Shown: positions 44,437 to 54,734, counted from the stretch's first letter. The stretch is 64,000 bases of DNA from Parabacteroides distasonis (GCA_021531775.1 JAFBIU010000012.1:1-64000), one strand, 5' to 3'. Numbers and translations are program-made. The notes: a model not told the origin generated them from the sequence alone.

Positions 44437-45153
44437 TCAAGAATTCAAAGCATTGCGATAGGCCTCAATCGTCTCCTTCAGTCCCATATAGAGAGCATCA
44501 CAAATCAAGGCATGACCGATGGACACTTCATCCAACCAAGGAATACATTGATGGAAATAGGCCAAATTAACCAGACTCAAATCATGGCCGGCATTCACAC
44601 CAATGCCCAGACTCTTGGCATGGCGGGCTGCTTCCACAAACGGAGCGACAGCCGCTTCCCGATTGGCCAGATAGCCCGAAGCATAGGGTTCGGTATAGAG
44701 TTCTACCCGATCGGCACCCGTCTTGGCTGCCCATTCGATATTGGCCAGATCCGTACCTACAAAAATGGAGGTACGAATGCCATGAGACGTAAATGTATCC
44801 ACCCACTCACTCAACTGTGCAAAATTAGCCTTTACATCCCAACCGGCATTGGAGGTAACCGCATCCGGTGCATCGGGCACCAATGTAACTTGAGTCGGTT
44901 TCACCTTTAAAACCAGATCCACAAACTTGTCAATCGGATTTCCCTCGATGTTGAATTCCGTCTTAACCAATGGTTTAAGGGCATATACATCGCTATAGCG
45001 AATATGACGCTCATCCGGACGCGGATGGACGGTGATACCTTGTGCACCAAACAATTCAGCATCTTGTGCCACTTTGAGCACATCGGGAACATTGCCACCC
45101 CGAGCATTGCGGATGGTGGCAACCTTGTTAATGTTTACACTTAAATTCGTCAT
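44437..45153 (-). CDS. pdxJ: Pyridoxine 5'-phosphate synthase
   Basis: 238 residues, a complete PdxJ TIM barrel: [14 protein letters not shown] at the N-terminus, [45 protein letters not shown] and GINAGHDLS-like VNAGHDLSL, ending [12 protein letters not shown]. It condenses 1-deoxyxylulose-5-phosphate with 3-amino-2-oxopropyl phosphate to pyridoxine phosphate in vitamin B6 synthesis. It heads the operon with exbB, exbD and tonB and is divergent from nadK. A TAATTTTG box on the minus strand at 45222-45215 may be its promoter. Confidence 0.96.
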   Translation of the reverse strand: MTNLSVNINKVATIRNARGGNVPDVLKVAQDAELFGAQGITVHPRPDERHIRYSDVYALKPLVKTEFNIEGNPIDKFVDLVLKVKPTQVTLVPDAPDAVTSNAGWDVKANFAQLSEWVDTFTSHGIRTSIFVGTDLANIEWAAKTGADRVELYTEPYASGYLANREAAVAPFVEAARHAKSLGIGVNAGHDLSLVNLAYFHQCIPWLDEVSIGHALICDALYMGLKETIEAYRNALNS

Positions 45154-45285
45154 TGTATATTGTTATATCTTTTCTTTCACTACTTTTGCACATTACTTTG
45201 TATCAAAGTACCGGCAAAATTAGCAGTATTTGGGGAAATACATAGAGAAATGTTGGTAAATTATTATATGAATCTGTAAAGGCTT

Positions 45286-46173
45286 ATGAGAATTGGCATC
45301 TTCGGCAGCGAATACCAGGTGGAGAAACAGACCTTGATTCGTCGTCTTTTCGAAAAACTGCAAGAGATTGAAGCAGTCATCTATGTGGAACGGAAATTCT
45401 ACCATTTCCTGTCCAAGGAGTTCGGTTACGAACCGACGATTCAAGGTATCTTGCCTAAGCAGGATTTTCCATTGGATCTGGTGTTGAGTATCGGAGGCGA
45501 CGGTACGTTTCTCCGCACAGCCGTTTGGGTCAACCGTCAGCACATACCGATTCTCGGTATCAACACCGGCAGGTTGGGTTTTCTGGCTGATGTGAGCAAT
45601 GTAGAGTTGGAGAATGTGCTGGACGAGATCTTCCGCCATTATTACCGGGTAGAAGAGCGGACTTTGCTGCAAGTGCGAAGTGAACAGTTTGCATTGCAGG
45701 GACATCCCTATGCCCTCAATGAGGTGGCTCTCCTGAAGCGGGATACCTCCTCGATGATTACCATCCACACCTATTTGGACGATGAATACCTGACCTCCTA
45801 TCAAGCAGATGGACTGGTGATTGCGACTCCAACAGGATCGACAGCCTACTCCATGAGTGTCAATGGGCCCATCATCATGCCGCAAAACCGAAGCATCGTC
45901 TTGAGTCCTGTGGCACCCCATTCGCTCAACGTCCGACCGTTGGTTATTCCCGACGACATTCGTATCTCGTTGACGGTCGAGAGCCGGAGCCGTTCGTTCC
46001 TGGTAGCGTTGGACGGACGTTCCGAGATCTGCCCTTCGGGCATCCAGCTGCAGATTGAACAAGCCGATTACACCATCCAGGTGGTGAAACGTTACAACCA
46101 TACATTCTATCAGACGCTCCGCGAGAAACTAATGTGGGGTACTGACAAACGCATTTTGCATATAAATTCCTAA
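45286..46173 (+). CDS. nadK: NAD kinase
   Basis: 295 residues; GGDGT (70-74) in LSIGGDGTFLRTA and NTGRLGFL are the diagnostic NAD-kinase motifs, with ATPTGSTAYSMSVNGP and the ALDGR later. It makes NADP+ from NAD+ with ATP. First gene of a five-gene plus-strand operon (gaps 13 and 20 bp, then overlaps) with aguA, aguB, pabB and pabC. Confidence 0.97.
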   Translation: MRIGIFGSEYQVEKQTLIRRLFEKLQEIEAVIYVERKFYHFLSKEFGYEPTIQGILPKQDFPLDLVLSIGGDGTFLRTAVWVNRQHIPILGINTGRLGFLADVSNVELENVLDEIFRHYYRVEERTLLQVRSEQFALQGHPYALNEVALLKRDTSSMITIHTYLDDEYLTSYQADGLVIATPTGSTAYSMSVNGPIIMPQNRSIVLSPVAPHSLNVRPLVIPDDIRISLTVESRSRSFLVALDGRSEICPSGIQLQIEQADYTIQVVKRYNHTFYQTLREKLMWGTDKRILHINS

Positions 46174-46186
46174 AAATCCATTATAC

Positions 46187-47230
46187 ATGAGTAGTATCAT
46201 CAACAACGATAGGCCGGTGGGACTGCCGGCAGAGTGGTATCCGCAAAGTGCCATCCAGCTGACTTGGCCACACGAAGAGACCGACTGGGCACCCATGCTG
46301 GAAGAGGTGACAGCCTGTTTCGTGGCCATCGCACGCGAAGTGGTCAAGCATGAAAAGTTGATCATTGTCTGTCCCGATGAGCAAGCAGTAAGGGAGCAAT
46401 TAGGCGACATCGACTACAGTCAAATCCGCTTCTGTGAAATGGAGACCAATGACACCTGGGCTCGTGACCATGGCGGAATAACCGTTTTCGATGAAACCGG
46501 TATTTCTTTGTACGACTTCGTCTTCAACGGATGGGGCATGAAGTTTGCTGCCAACTGGGACAATCTCATTACCCGTCGTCTCTATCAGGCTCATATCTTT
46601 GCGGAAGAGGTCAATCTGGTCAATATGCAACCCTTCGTTCTGGAAGGAGGAAGCATCGAATCAGATGGCGAAGGAACCCTAATGACTACGGCAGAATGTC
46701 TGTTGTCTGTCAATCGCAACGAATATTTGCATCGCGAAGAGATCGAAAACTATCTGAAGAGCATGTTTGGCTTGAAACGGGTACTATGGATCGAAAATGG
46801 TTATTTGGCAGGTGACGATACAGACAGCCATGTCGATACGCTGGCTCGCTTCTGTTCGCCCGACACGATTGCCTATGTACAATGTACGGATGAAACAGAC
46901 GAACATTTCAGTGAGTTACAGGCCATGGAGGAGGAACTGAAAGCCTTCACCCGACTGAATGGAAGCCCCTACCGACTGATCCCATTGCCGATGGCTGACG
47001 AAGTGATCTGGGAGGGTGAACGCCTGCCAGCCACTTATGCCAATTTCCTCATCTTGAATGGAGCCGTTTTGGTGCCCTTCTATGGAACAGACAAAGATGC
47101 CATTGCACGTCAACAATTACAAAGTGCCTTCCCGGATCGGGAGATAGTCGGCATTCCTTGTCTGCCTTTGATTAAACAACATGGATCCTTGCATTGTGTC
47201 ACGATGCAGTATCCAGCAGGAACTCTCTAA
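46187..47230 (+). CDS. aguA: Agmatine deiminase
   Basis: 347 residues of the peptidyl-arginine deiminase family: PAEWYPQSAIQLTWPHEETDW at the N-terminus, NDTWARDHGGI, EGGSIESDGEGTLMTT, GDDTDSHVDTLARF and the nucleophile Cys337 in GSLHCVTMQYPAG. It converts agmatine to N-carbamoylputrescine and ammonia. The next gene encodes the enzyme for the following step. No arginine decarboxylase is in the window, so agmatine must come from elsewhere. Confidence 0.95.
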   Translation: MSSIINNDRPVGLPAEWYPQSAIQLTWPHEETDWAPMLEEVTACFVAIAREVVKHEKLIIVCPDEQAVREQLGDIDYSQIRFCEMETNDTWARDHGGITVFDETGISLYDFVFNGWGMKFAANWDNLITRRLYQAHIFAEEVNLVNMQPFVLEGGSIESDGEGTLMTTAECLLSVNRNEYLHREEIENYLKSMFGLKRVLWIENGYLAGDDTDSHVDTLARFCSPDTIAYVQCTDETDEHFSELQAMEEELKAFTRLNGSPYRLIPLPMADEVIWEGERLPATYANFLILNGAVLVPFYGTDKDAIARQQLQSAFPDREIVGIPCLPLIKQHGSLHCVTMQYPAGTL

Positions 47231-47250
47231 TTTAAAACAGGAACATCATC

Positions 47251-48135
47251 ATGAGAATCGGATTAATCCAACAAAGCAATACGGCTGATCAGGCGGCCAA
47301 TCTTCAGAAATTGGAACAAAACATTCGGAAGGCTGCCGCACAAGGAGCCGAACTGATTGTCTTGCAGGAACTGCACAACGGACTCTATTTCTGCCAGACA
47401 GAAGACACGGCTATTTTCGCGCAAGCCGAACCCATTCCAGGTCCCTCCACGACCCGCTTCGGTGCCTTAGCACAGGAGTTGGGGGTGGTCATCGTACTCT
47501 CCCTCTTCGAACGTCGGGCCCCGGGACTCTATCACAACACAGCCGTCGTGATGGATAAAGATGGCCGTATCGCAGGCAAGTATCGGAAAATGCACATTCC
47601 GGACGATCCGGCCTATTACGAGAAATTCTATTTCACACCCGGCGATTTAGGGTTCGAACCGATCAATACCTCCATCGGACGATTGGGTGTCCTCGTCTGT
47701 TGGGACCAATGGTACCCCGAAGCAGCCCGTTTGATGGCAATGCGTGGTGCCGAGTTGCTGATCTATCCGACTGCCATTGGTTGGGAGAGTTCGGATACAC
47801 CCGAGGAACAACAACGGCAGTTAGGTGCCTGGATCACGGTTCAAAGAGGACATGCTGTTGCCAACGGACTGCCTGTCGTAACAGTCAATCGTACCGGCCA
47901 CGAACCCGATCCCTCCGGACGTACCAACGGGATCCAATTCTGGGGGAATAGTTTCGTAGCAGGTCCGCAAGGTGAGTTGCTGGCACAACTGCCCAATCAG
48001 GAAGAGGCTGTACAGGTGGTGGAAATCGATCGGGAGCGTACGGAACATGTACGTTGCTGGTGGCCATTCTTCCGTGATCGTCGGATCGATGCTTTTGACG
48101 GATTGACCCATCGTTTCTTGGATGACATCAAATGA
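47251..48135 (+). CDS. aguB: N-carbamoylputrescine amidase
   Basis: 294 residues of the carbon-nitrogen hydrolase (nitrilase) superfamily with the Glu-Lys-Cys triad visible in LQELHNGLYF, KYRKMHIPDDP and LVCWDQWYPEAARL. It splits N-carbamoylputrescine to putrescine, CO2 and ammonia, completing the agmatine route with aguA (20-bp gap). It overlaps pabB by 4 bp (ATGA). Confidence 0.94.
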   Translation: MRIGLIQQSNTADQAANLQKLEQNIRKAAAQGAELIVLQELHNGLYFCQTEDTAIFAQAEPIPGPSTTRFGALAQELGVVIVLSLFERRAPGLYHNTAVVMDKDGRIAGKYRKMHIPDDPAYYEKFYFTPGDLGFEPINTSIGRLGVLVCWDQWYPEAARLMAMRGAELLIYPTAIGWESSDTPEEQQRQLGAWITVQRGHAVANGLPVVTVNRTGHEPDPSGRTNGIQFWGNSFVAGPQGELLAQLPNQEEAVQVVEIDRERTEHVRCWWPFFRDRRIDAFDGLTHRFLDDIK

Positions 48136-49121
48136 TACAGTTCTGTAGCCGTCAAGAAGCGATCCGTCGGATGAATCAGTGGGGAGGCGAGTCGTCTCCC
48201 TTTCTCTTTCTCATTGATTATGCCCAGGAAACATGTCTGGTAGAACGGTTAGAAGAAATTGACCCACAGGAGATTCAATTCAACTTGAATGGATCCACCA
48301 ATCAGCCGGAAGGTCGGACACAACCCCTCAGACGGCCCTTTTCTTGGCACGTCCATCCCCTCAAAGAGAGCCAATACCGGCAATCTTTCCAACAGGTGGT
48401 CGATGCCATTCATGCCGGCAACTCCTATCTGGTGAACCTGACAGCACCAACACCCGTTGAGACAGACTTGACCCTCTTGGAGATCTTCCAACGGTCTGAA
48501 GCGCGCTATAAACTATGGGTGAAGAATCATTTTGTCGTTTTTTCGCCGGAGATTTTTGTACGGATATGCGAAGGGCAACTATCCTCATACCCCATGAAAG
48601 GAACCATTGATGCACGCATCCCGCAAGCGGAACAGATCATCCTGCAAGATGAAAAAGAGGCAGCCGAACATGCCACCATTGTCGATTTGATCCGGAACGA
48701 CCTCAGCCAGATAGCTACCCACGTGCATGTAGCCCGTTATCGCTACATAGACCGGCTGGAAACACATCACGGGCCACTGTTGCAAGTGAGTTCGGAGGTG
48801 ACGGGCACACTTCCGGCCAGCTGGCAAAGTTGTGTTGGCGATCTGTTGTTTACCCTACTGCCTGCCGGTTCCATCACGGGAGCACCCAAGCCGAAGACAC
48901 TGGAAATCATTGCAAAGGCCGAAGGTTATGAAAGGGGATTCTATACCGGTGTGATGGGGATTTATGACGGGAAGCAACTGGACAGTGCCGTGATGATCCG
49001 TTTTATGGAACAACAAGGAGAACGTATGCTCTTCAAAAGTGGTGGAGGCATTACAGCCAAGAGTGACTGTCACAAAGAGTACGAAGAATTAATACAAAAG
49101 ATATATGTGCCTATTTATTGA
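48132..49121 (+). CDS. pabB: Aminodeoxychorismate synthase component I (PabB)
   Basis: 329 residues; the chorismate-binding domain is complete (SYLVNLTAPTPV, SYPMKGTIDARIP, ATIVDLIRNDLSQIA, AGSITGAPKPKTLEII, SGGGITAKSDCHKEYEE). The protein is the short, single-domain PabB form lacking the N-terminal TrpE-like lobe of the 450-residue type. It adds ammonia from glutamine to chorismate with a PabA partner, not encoded in this window. It overlaps aguB (4 bp) and pabC (17 bp). Confidence 0.94.
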   Translation: MIQFCSRQEAIRRMNQWGGESSPFLFLIDYAQETCLVERLEEIDPQEIQFNLNGSTNQPEGRTQPLRRPFSWHVHPLKESQYRQSFQQVVDAIHAGNSYLVNLTAPTPVETDLTLLEIFQRSEARYKLWVKNHFVVFSPEIFVRICEGQLSSYPMKGTIDARIPQAEQIILQDEKEAAEHATIVDLIRNDLSQIATHVHVARYRYIDRLETHHGPLLQVSSEVTGTLPASWQSCVGDLLFTLLPAGSITGAPKPKTLEIIAKAEGYERGFYTGVMGIYDGKQLDSAVMIRFMEQQGERMLFKSGGGITAKSDCHKEYEELIQKIYVPIY

Positions 49122-49701
49122 AACCATTCATATCGAAGCGGGCCAGGCCCTTCGCCTGGACTTGCATAATAAACGGATGAATCGGACACGCCAAAGCTGT
49201 TTGGGAAAACGTGACGAACTTCATCTGGAGGATTATCTGGAAACAGCCCCCCATCAAGTGCGCACCAAATGCCATGTAGCGTATGCCGACCAGATCCTGG
49301 AGATCACCTACGATCCCTATCGCATACGACCTGTCCATTCCCTCCAGCTGGTGCAAGATGACCAGGCCGACTATACGTACAAATATAGCGACCGCTCCTG
49401 TCTGAATCGGGCATTTGCCCAACGGGGAACGGCAGATGACGTTCTCATTGTCCGAAAAGGAGTCTTGACCGATACGACCATCTGCAACATTGCCTTGTGG
49501 GATGGAGTTAGTTGGTGGACGCCCGAGCAGCCCTTGTTGGCAGGTACCCATCGAGCTGCCTTATTGGCTACCGGAGCGATCCGGGAAAGGAGGATTCACG
49601 ATACCGATCTGTCACATTACAGTCGGATTCGCCTGTTCAATGCCATGATCGATTTTGGGGAGGTGGAATTGCCCGTCAATGCTATCCGAATGCTTTCCTG
49701 A
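49105..49701 (+). CDS. pabC: Aminotransferase class IV, probable aminodeoxychorismate lyase
   Basis: 198 residues of the fold-type IV PLP family, shorter than typical PabC (about 270). Recognisable: KYSDRSCLNRAF (likely PLP Lys), DDVLIVRKGVLTDTTICNIALWDG and PLLAGTHRAALL. Its place directly after pabB, with a 17-bp overlap, makes 4-aminobenzoate formation (folate synthesis) the obvious role. Its 3' end overlaps the convergent lipB by 20 bp. Confidence 0.88.
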   Translation: MCLFIETIHIEAGQALRLDLHNKRMNRTRQSCLGKRDELHLEDYLETAPHQVRTKCHVAYADQILEITYDPYRIRPVHSLQLVQDDQADYTYKYSDRSCLNRAFAQRGTADDVLIVRKGVLTDTTICNIALWDGVSWWTPEQPLLAGTHRAALLATGAIRERRIHDTDLSHYSRIRLFNAMIDFGEVELPVNAIRMLS

Positions 49702-50347
49702 AAAGCGTAAGCAACTGCTCTTTGGCACATGCCATATCTTGGGTGGCCCCCAATTCCTGAGCCAAGGAGGTGACCCCTTTGTCGGTAAATCCACACGGGT
49801 TGATCAACGAAAAATAGGATAGATCCGTATTGATGTTCAAGGCAAAGCCATGCATGGTCACGAAGCGGCTACTCTTCACGCCTATGGCACATATCTTACG
49901 GGCATGTCCCGGCACATGCGGATCCATCCATACCCCTGTGGCACCAGCCAACCGTTCGCCCCGAAGACCATAAAGGGCCATGAAACGGATGACAATCTCT
50001 TCCAACGTCTCGATGTAATGTCGCAAGCCCATCTGCCAACACTCCAGATCGAATACCGGATAGCCTGTAATCTGCCCCGGGCCATGATAGGTGATGTCTC
50101 CTCCCCGATTGATGTGATACAAACTGATGCCACGTTGATCCAGCAAGGAGGCGGACACCAACAAGTTGGAGTCTTTGCCACTTTTACCCAGGGTCAATAC
50201 CGGGTCATGCTCACAAAAAAAGAGTTGATTGGGGGCGGTAGTGCCCTGCCGCTTGGCAGCCAACAATGCATCATACGCCTCTGTCTGGCAAGCCAATGCA
50301 TCCGCATAAGCGATACGGCCCAAATCCCTGTAAATAAAACGATCCAT
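49682..50347 (-). CDS. lipB: Octanoyl-[acyl-carrier-protein]:protein N-octanoyltransferase (LipB)
   Basis: 221 residues with LipB motifs: HDPVLTLGKSGKDSNLL, NRGGDITYHGPGQITGYPVFDL, KICAIGVKSSRFVTMHGFALNIN (catalytic Lys) and NPCGFTDKGVTSL (catalytic Cys). It transfers octanoyl groups to lipoyl domains of dehydrogenase complexes. Same strand as xylA (73-bp gap with a hairpin between), convergent and overlapping with pabC. Confidence 0.95.
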   Translation of the reverse strand: MDRFIYRDLGRIAYADALACQTEAYDALLAAKRQGTTAPNQLFFCEHDPVLTLGKSGKDSNLLVSASLLDQRGISLYHINRGGDITYHGPGQITGYPVFDLECWQMGLRHYIETLEEIVIRFMALYGLRGERLAGATGVWMDPHVPGHARKICAIGVKSSRFVTMHGFALNINTDLSYFSLINPCGFTDKGVTSLAQELGATQDMACAKEQLLTLFRKAFG

Positions 50348-50375
50348 TTTCTTGGTCTGACACGATATAACAGAA

Positions 50376-50400
50376 AGAGGAGGCCCTTACAGCCTCCTCT
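50376..50400 (-). terminator. Hairpin after xylA, before lipB
   Basis: AGAGGAGGC (50376-50384) pairs perfectly with GCCTCCTCT (50392-50400), loop CCTTACA, and on the minus strand is followed by a short TTTCTGTT. A partial terminator is likely. Confidence 0.5.
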
Positions 50401-50420
50401 CTCCCAATAAAGCAATGCTA

Positions 50421-51749
50421 TTAAATATACTGATTGATAATCATCTCATACAATTCCTGCTGACCGCTGATCTGCTTCGGTTCGCCATCACGCAAAGCAA
50501 TCGCACGCAAATCTTCCAACGTCAACTTGCCCTCTTCGAAAGCCTTACCTTCGCCACTATCGAAGCTGGCGTAACGAGCGGCACGCATCTGCTTGTAGTC
50601 TGAATGCTCCAAGATATCAGCAGCCACCATCAAAGCACGTGCAAAAGCATCCATACCAGAGATGTGTGCATAGAAGATATCCTCCAGATCCGTTGAGTTA
50701 CGACGTGTCTTCGCGTCAAAGTTCGTGCCACCTGTCGTCAGACCACCATTGTCCAAGATCACCAACCAAGCCTGTGTCAGTTCATACAAGTCAACCGGGA
50801 ACTGGTCTGTATCCCAACCATTCTGATAATCACCACGGTTCGCATCGATACTGCACAACATGCCGGCATCTGCAGCTGCCTGCAACTCATGCTCGAAGGT
50901 ATGACCAGCCAAAGTAGCATGGTTCACCTCAATGTTCAAGGCAAAGTCCTTGTCCAGACCATAATGACGCAAGAAACCGATTACAGTCTCTGAATCCACA
51001 TCATACTGATGTTTTGTCGGTTCCATAGGTTTCGGCTCGATCAAGAACGTACCCTTGAAACCATTCTTACGACCATAATCACGGGCCATCGTCAGCATCA
51101 TAGCCAAATGCTCCTTCTCACGCTTCATGTTGGTATTCAACAGGCTCATATAGCCTTCACGACCGCCCCAGAATACATAATTCTCGCCACCTAAAGCAAT
51201 ACAAGCATCAATGGCATTCTTGATCTGAGTGGCTGCACAAGCTACTGCCGGGAAATAGGGATTGGTAGCAGCACCATTCATGTAACGCTTGTTGCTGAAT
51301 ACGTTAGCAGTTGACCACAACAACTTCTTACCCGTAGCAGCCTGATGTTCCTTGGCATATTCTACCATCGTCTGCAGACGTTTTTCGAACTCAGCCAAGG
51401 TCGGAGCCTCATCCACTACATCCACATCGTGGAAGCAGTAATAGGGGATGGAACATTTGGTCATGAATTCAAATGCAGCATCCATCTTATATTTCGCACG
51501 TGAAATCGGATCGGTTCCAGCGTTCCAAGGGAAAGCCTTCGTAGAACCACCGAACTGATCGCCACCCTCTGCACACAACGTATGCCAGTAAGCCATGGAG
51601 AAGCGCAAGTGCTCCTTCAAGGTCTTGCCCATCACTACCTTATTCTCATCATAATAATGAAAGGCCAGCGGGTTCTTTGATTCACGACCTTCAAACTGGA
51701 TCTTTCCAATACCCGGAAAGAATTCTTTTTCTCCTTTAAAATAATCCAT
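50421..51749 (-). CDS. xylA: Xylose isomerase
   Basis: 442 residues, full length for the class II enzyme. Landmarks: [21 protein letters not shown], catalytic His in [36 protein letters not shown], and metal ligands in [24 protein letters not shown] and [13 protein letters not shown]. It interconverts xylose and xylulose in the cytoplasm. It is 47 bp after xylB. No xylose transporter or regulator is in the window. Confidence 0.97.
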   Translation of the reverse strand: MDYFKGEKEFFPGIGKIQFEGRESKNPLAFHYYDENKVVMGKTLKEHLRFSMAYWHTLCAEGGDQFGGSTKAFPWNAGTDPISRAKYKMDAAFEFMTKCSIPYYCFHDVDVVDEAPTLAEFEKRLQTMVEYAKEHQAATGKKLLWSTANVFSNKRYMNGAATNPYFPAVACAATQIKNAIDACIALGGENYVFWGGREGYMSLLNTNMKREKEHLAMMLTMARDYGRKNGFKGTFLIEPKPMEPTKHQYDVDSETVIGFLRHYGLDKDFALNIEVNHATLAGHTFEHELQAAADAGMLCSIDANRGDYQNGWDTDQFPVDLYELTQAWLVILDNGGLTTGGTNFDAKTRRNSTDLEDIFYAHISGMDAFARALMVAADILEHSDYKQMRAARYASFDSGEGKAFEEGKLTLEDLRAIALRDGEPKQISGQQELYEMIINQYI

Positions 51750-51796
51750 AATGTATTTTATTTAGTTGATAAAGTTGTAATCTATACGCTATTGCT

Positions 51797-53287
51797 TTAC
51801 GCTTCGATCTGCCGGTTCAGCCGATCTTTCCAGAGATCATACGCACCACAATACTTGTCTGCCTTCAATCCATCCGGCTCGATGACATCGATTTTCTTCA
51901 AGGAAGCAAATGCCTCTTCTGCAGTTCGGTAAATGCCAGCACCAATACCGGCACCCTTGGCAGCACCCACCGCACCATTCGTATCATACAGTTCGATGAT
52001 GGCTCCGGTCACACCGGCCAACGCCTCACGGAAAATCGGGCTCAGGAACATATTGGCATGACCTGCACGAATCACCTGGATATCGATACCCATCTCATTC
52101 ATGATGTCCATACCATATTTAAAGGAAAAGACAATGCCCTCCTGAGCAGCTCGAGCGATATGCGCCTTGTTGTGAATGTTGAAGTTCAAGCCATGCATCG
52201 AACAATCCACCTGCTTGTTTTGCAACATACGTTCTGCTCCATTGCCAAACGGCAGGATCGAAAGGCCCTCGGCTCCAATGGGTACAGAAGCGGCCAAGTC
52301 ATTCAACTCGCTATAGCTGATGCCATCGGGAGCCACATTCCGCTTCACCCACGAATTCAAGATACCGGTTCCATTGATGCAAAGCAACACACCCAAACGG
52401 GTCTGCTCATCCGTATGGTTGACATGGGCAAAGGTATTGACACGCGACAACGTATCGTAATTGACCTTACCATTAACGCCATACACCACACCACTGGTGC
52501 CACCTGTTGCTGCAATCTCACCCGGATTCAGCACATTCAACGACAAGGCATTATTAGGCTGGTCACCCGCACGGTATGTAACCGGAGTACCCTTCTTCAA
52601 TCCCAATTCAGCCGCCACCGAACCCAACATCTCGCCTTGCAGACCGAATGTAGGACGGATGGCCGGAATCAGATCCTTGCTGAAACCATAGTAATTCATC
52701 AGCTCTTCCGAGATGCCGTTCTGCTGGAAATCCCAGAAAATACCCTCCGACAAACCGGAAACAGTCGTCACGATATCACCCGTCATGCGCATGGCAATGT
52801 AATCGCCCGGCAACATGATCTTGTCGATTTGACGGAAAATCTGCGGTTCGTACTCCTTGACCCAAGCCAACTTGGAAGCGGTAAAATTTCCGGGTGAATT
52901 CAGCAGGTGCGAAAGACACTGTTTCTCCCCTATATTGCGGAAAGCCCTATCGCCATACGTAACCGCACGACTGTCGCACCAGATGATCGAGGGACGCAAC
53001 ACCTGCTGATTCTTATCCACAACTACCAAGCCATGCATTTGATAAGAAATGCCAATGGCCTCGATGTCTTCACCTTTCACACCGGAAGTATGCAAGGCAG
53101 ACTGCAAAGCCACCTTAAAATAGCTCCACCAATCTTCCGGCACTTGCTCGGCCCATCCGGGTCGAACAGCTTTGATGGGAGCCTCTTCTTTCGGATAAAA
53201 GTCCGAAGCGACAGTCAATCCGCTCTCCGAATCCACAATGGAAACCTTGACGGAAGAACTGCCAACGTCACAACCTAACAAATACAT
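51797..53287 (-). CDS. xylB: Xylulokinase (FGGY family)
   Basis: 496 residues with the FGGY kinase phosphate loop (LLGCDVGSSSVKVSIVD), SYQMHGLVVVD, MLPGDYIAMRMTGD and a C-terminal nucleotide-binding lobe (VIRAGHANMFLSPIFREALAG, NGAVGAAKGAGIG). It phosphorylates xylulose to xylulose-5-phosphate, the step after XylA. It begins 24 bp after the stop of serS, an unusual but close arrangement. Confidence 0.95.
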   Translation of the reverse strand: MYLLGCDVGSSSVKVSIVDSESGLTVASDFYPKEEAPIKAVRPGWAEQVPEDWWSYFKVALQSALHTSGVKGEDIEAIGISYQMHGLVVVDKNQQVLRPSIIWCDSRAVTYGDRAFRNIGEKQCLSHLLNSPGNFTASKLAWVKEYEPQIFRQIDKIMLPGDYIAMRMTGDIVTTVSGLSEGIFWDFQQNGISEELMNYYGFSKDLIPAIRPTFGLQGEMLGSVAAELGLKKGTPVTYRAGDQPNNALSLNVLNPGEIAATGGTSGVVYGVNGKVNYDTLSRVNTFAHVNHTDEQTRLGVLLCINGTGILNSWVKRNVAPDGISYSELNDLAASVPIGAEGLSILPFGNGAERMLQNKQVDCSMHGLNFNIHNKAHIARAAQEGIVFSFKYGMDIMNEMGIDIQVIRAGHANMFLSPIFREALAGVTGAIIELYDTNGAVGAAKGAGIGAGIYRTAEEAFASLKKIDVIEPDGLKADKYCGAYDLWKDRLNRQIEA

Positions 53288-53311
53288 AACTCGAGTTTTT
53301 TATTGAAAGTT

Positions 53312-54586
53312 TTAGCAAATCATATCACAGCCCATATAGGGTACCAAGGCCTTCGGGATGCGGATACCCTCCGGTGTCTGGTTGTTTTCCAGCAGGGCAG
53401 CCACAATACGAGGCAAAGCCAATGCACTACCGTTCAAGGTGTGGCACAACTGGATCTTTTTGTTGGCATCGCGATACCGACACTTCAAGCGGTTGGCCTG
53501 ATAAGTGTCAAAGTTCGAAACGGAACTGACCTCCAACCAACGCTTCTGAGCTTCGGAATAGACCTCAAAGTCGAAACAGATGGCCGACGTAAAGCTCATG
53601 TCACCACCACACAGGCGCAAGATCCGGTAGGGCAATTCCAGCTTCTTCAACAGTCCCTCCACATGATCCAGCATCTCCTGATGCGACTGCTTGGAGTGTT
53701 CCGGTGTATCGATACGGACAATCTCGATCTTGGAAAACTCATGCAGACGGTTCAAGCCACGCACATCCTTGCCATACGAACCCGCTTCGCGACGGAAACA
53801 TTGCGTATAAGCACAATTCTTGATCGGCAACTGCTTCTCGTCCAGAATCACATCCCGATAGATATTGGTCACGGGCACCTCGGCTGTCGGAATCAGATAG
53901 AGATCATCCAGATTGCAATGATACATCTGACCCTCCTTGTCGGGCAACTGACCCGTACCGTAGCCGGAAGCCGCATTGACCACCGTCGGAGGCATTACCT
54001 CCAAATAACCGGCTGCCCGGGCCTCATCCAAGAAGAAATTGATCAAGGCACGTTGCAAGCGGGCACCCATTCCTTTGTAAACCGGGAAGCCGGCACCTGT
54101 AATCTTGACTCCCAGATCGAAGTCAATCAAATCATACTTCTTGGCCAATTCCCAGTGAGGCAGAGCATCCTTGGGCAGTTCTGTCTCCATGCCACCCATC
54201 CGCTCTACCACATTATCTTCTGCGCTAACACCCTCCGGCACCTCATCATACGGGATATTCGGAATGGTGTACAATATATTCTGCAAATCCTCGGCTGCCT
54301 GATCCATGGTAGCCTGCAACGACTTGTTGGCCTCTTTGATCTCGGCAACCCGTTGCTTGGCCACTTCCGCCTCAGCCTTCTTGCCCTCCTTCATCAAACC
54401 ACCGATCGACTTCGAAAGTGTATTGACTTCAGACAGGTTCTTATCTAACAAATTCTGTGTACCACGTCTCTTCTCATTCAGTTCGAGCACTTTGGCAATC
54501 GTTTCCTGCGCATTCTTAAAATGCTTCTTCTCCAGACCACGAATCACACGGTCTGTTTCTTCTGTAATTAATTTGAGCGTCAACAT
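53312..54586 (-). CDS. serS: Seryl-tRNA synthetase
   Basis: 424 residues: the N-terminal antiparallel coiled-coil arm (about 1-105, ELNEKRRGTQNLLDKNL) binds tRNA-Ser, then class II motifs: motif 2 CFRREAGSYGKDVRGLNRLHEF and motif 3 SVSNFDTYQANRLKCRYR with GSALALPRIVAALLENNQ. Charges tRNA-Ser (and initiator tRNA-Sec where present). xylB and xylA follow on the same strand at 24 and 47 bp, so some read-through expression is possible. Confidence 0.97.
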   Translation of the reverse strand: MLTLKLITEETDRVIRGLEKKHFKNAQETIAKVLELNEKRRGTQNLLDKNLSEVNTLSKSIGGLMKEGKKAEAEVAKQRVAEIKEANKSLQATMDQAAEDLQNILYTIPNIPYDEVPEGVSAEDNVVERMGGMETELPKDALPHWELAKKYDLIDFDLGVKITGAGFPVYKGMGARLQRALINFFLDEARAAGYLEVMPPTVVNAASGYGTGQLPDKEGQMYHCNLDDLYLIPTAEVPVTNIYRDVILDEKQLPIKNCAYTQCFRREAGSYGKDVRGLNRLHEFSKIEIVRIDTPEHSKQSHQEMLDHVEGLLKKLELPYRILRLCGGDMSFTSAICFDFEVYSEAQKRWLEVSSVSNFDTYQANRLKCRYRDANKKIQLCHTLNGSALALPRIVAALLENNQTPEGIRIPKALVPYMGCDMIC

Positions 54587-54661
54587 TGCTTTTTTCTTAC
54601 ATTAATTCTATTGAATGACAAAGTTATAAAATATCATAGGAATGCCACATCAATTTGGAGC

Positions 54662-54704
54662 AAAAAAAATGGCCGACAAAACCTTTTTCAAGATTTTGCC
54701 GACC
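54662..54704 (-). terminator. Terminator of rpsP
   Basis: On the minus strand GGTCGGCAAAA pairs (two G-U) with TTTTGTCGGCC and runs into ATTTTTTTT. Confidence 0.75.
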
Positions 54705-54734
54705 CAGTTCTGTTTTCGGGAAAAGCCGATTTTA

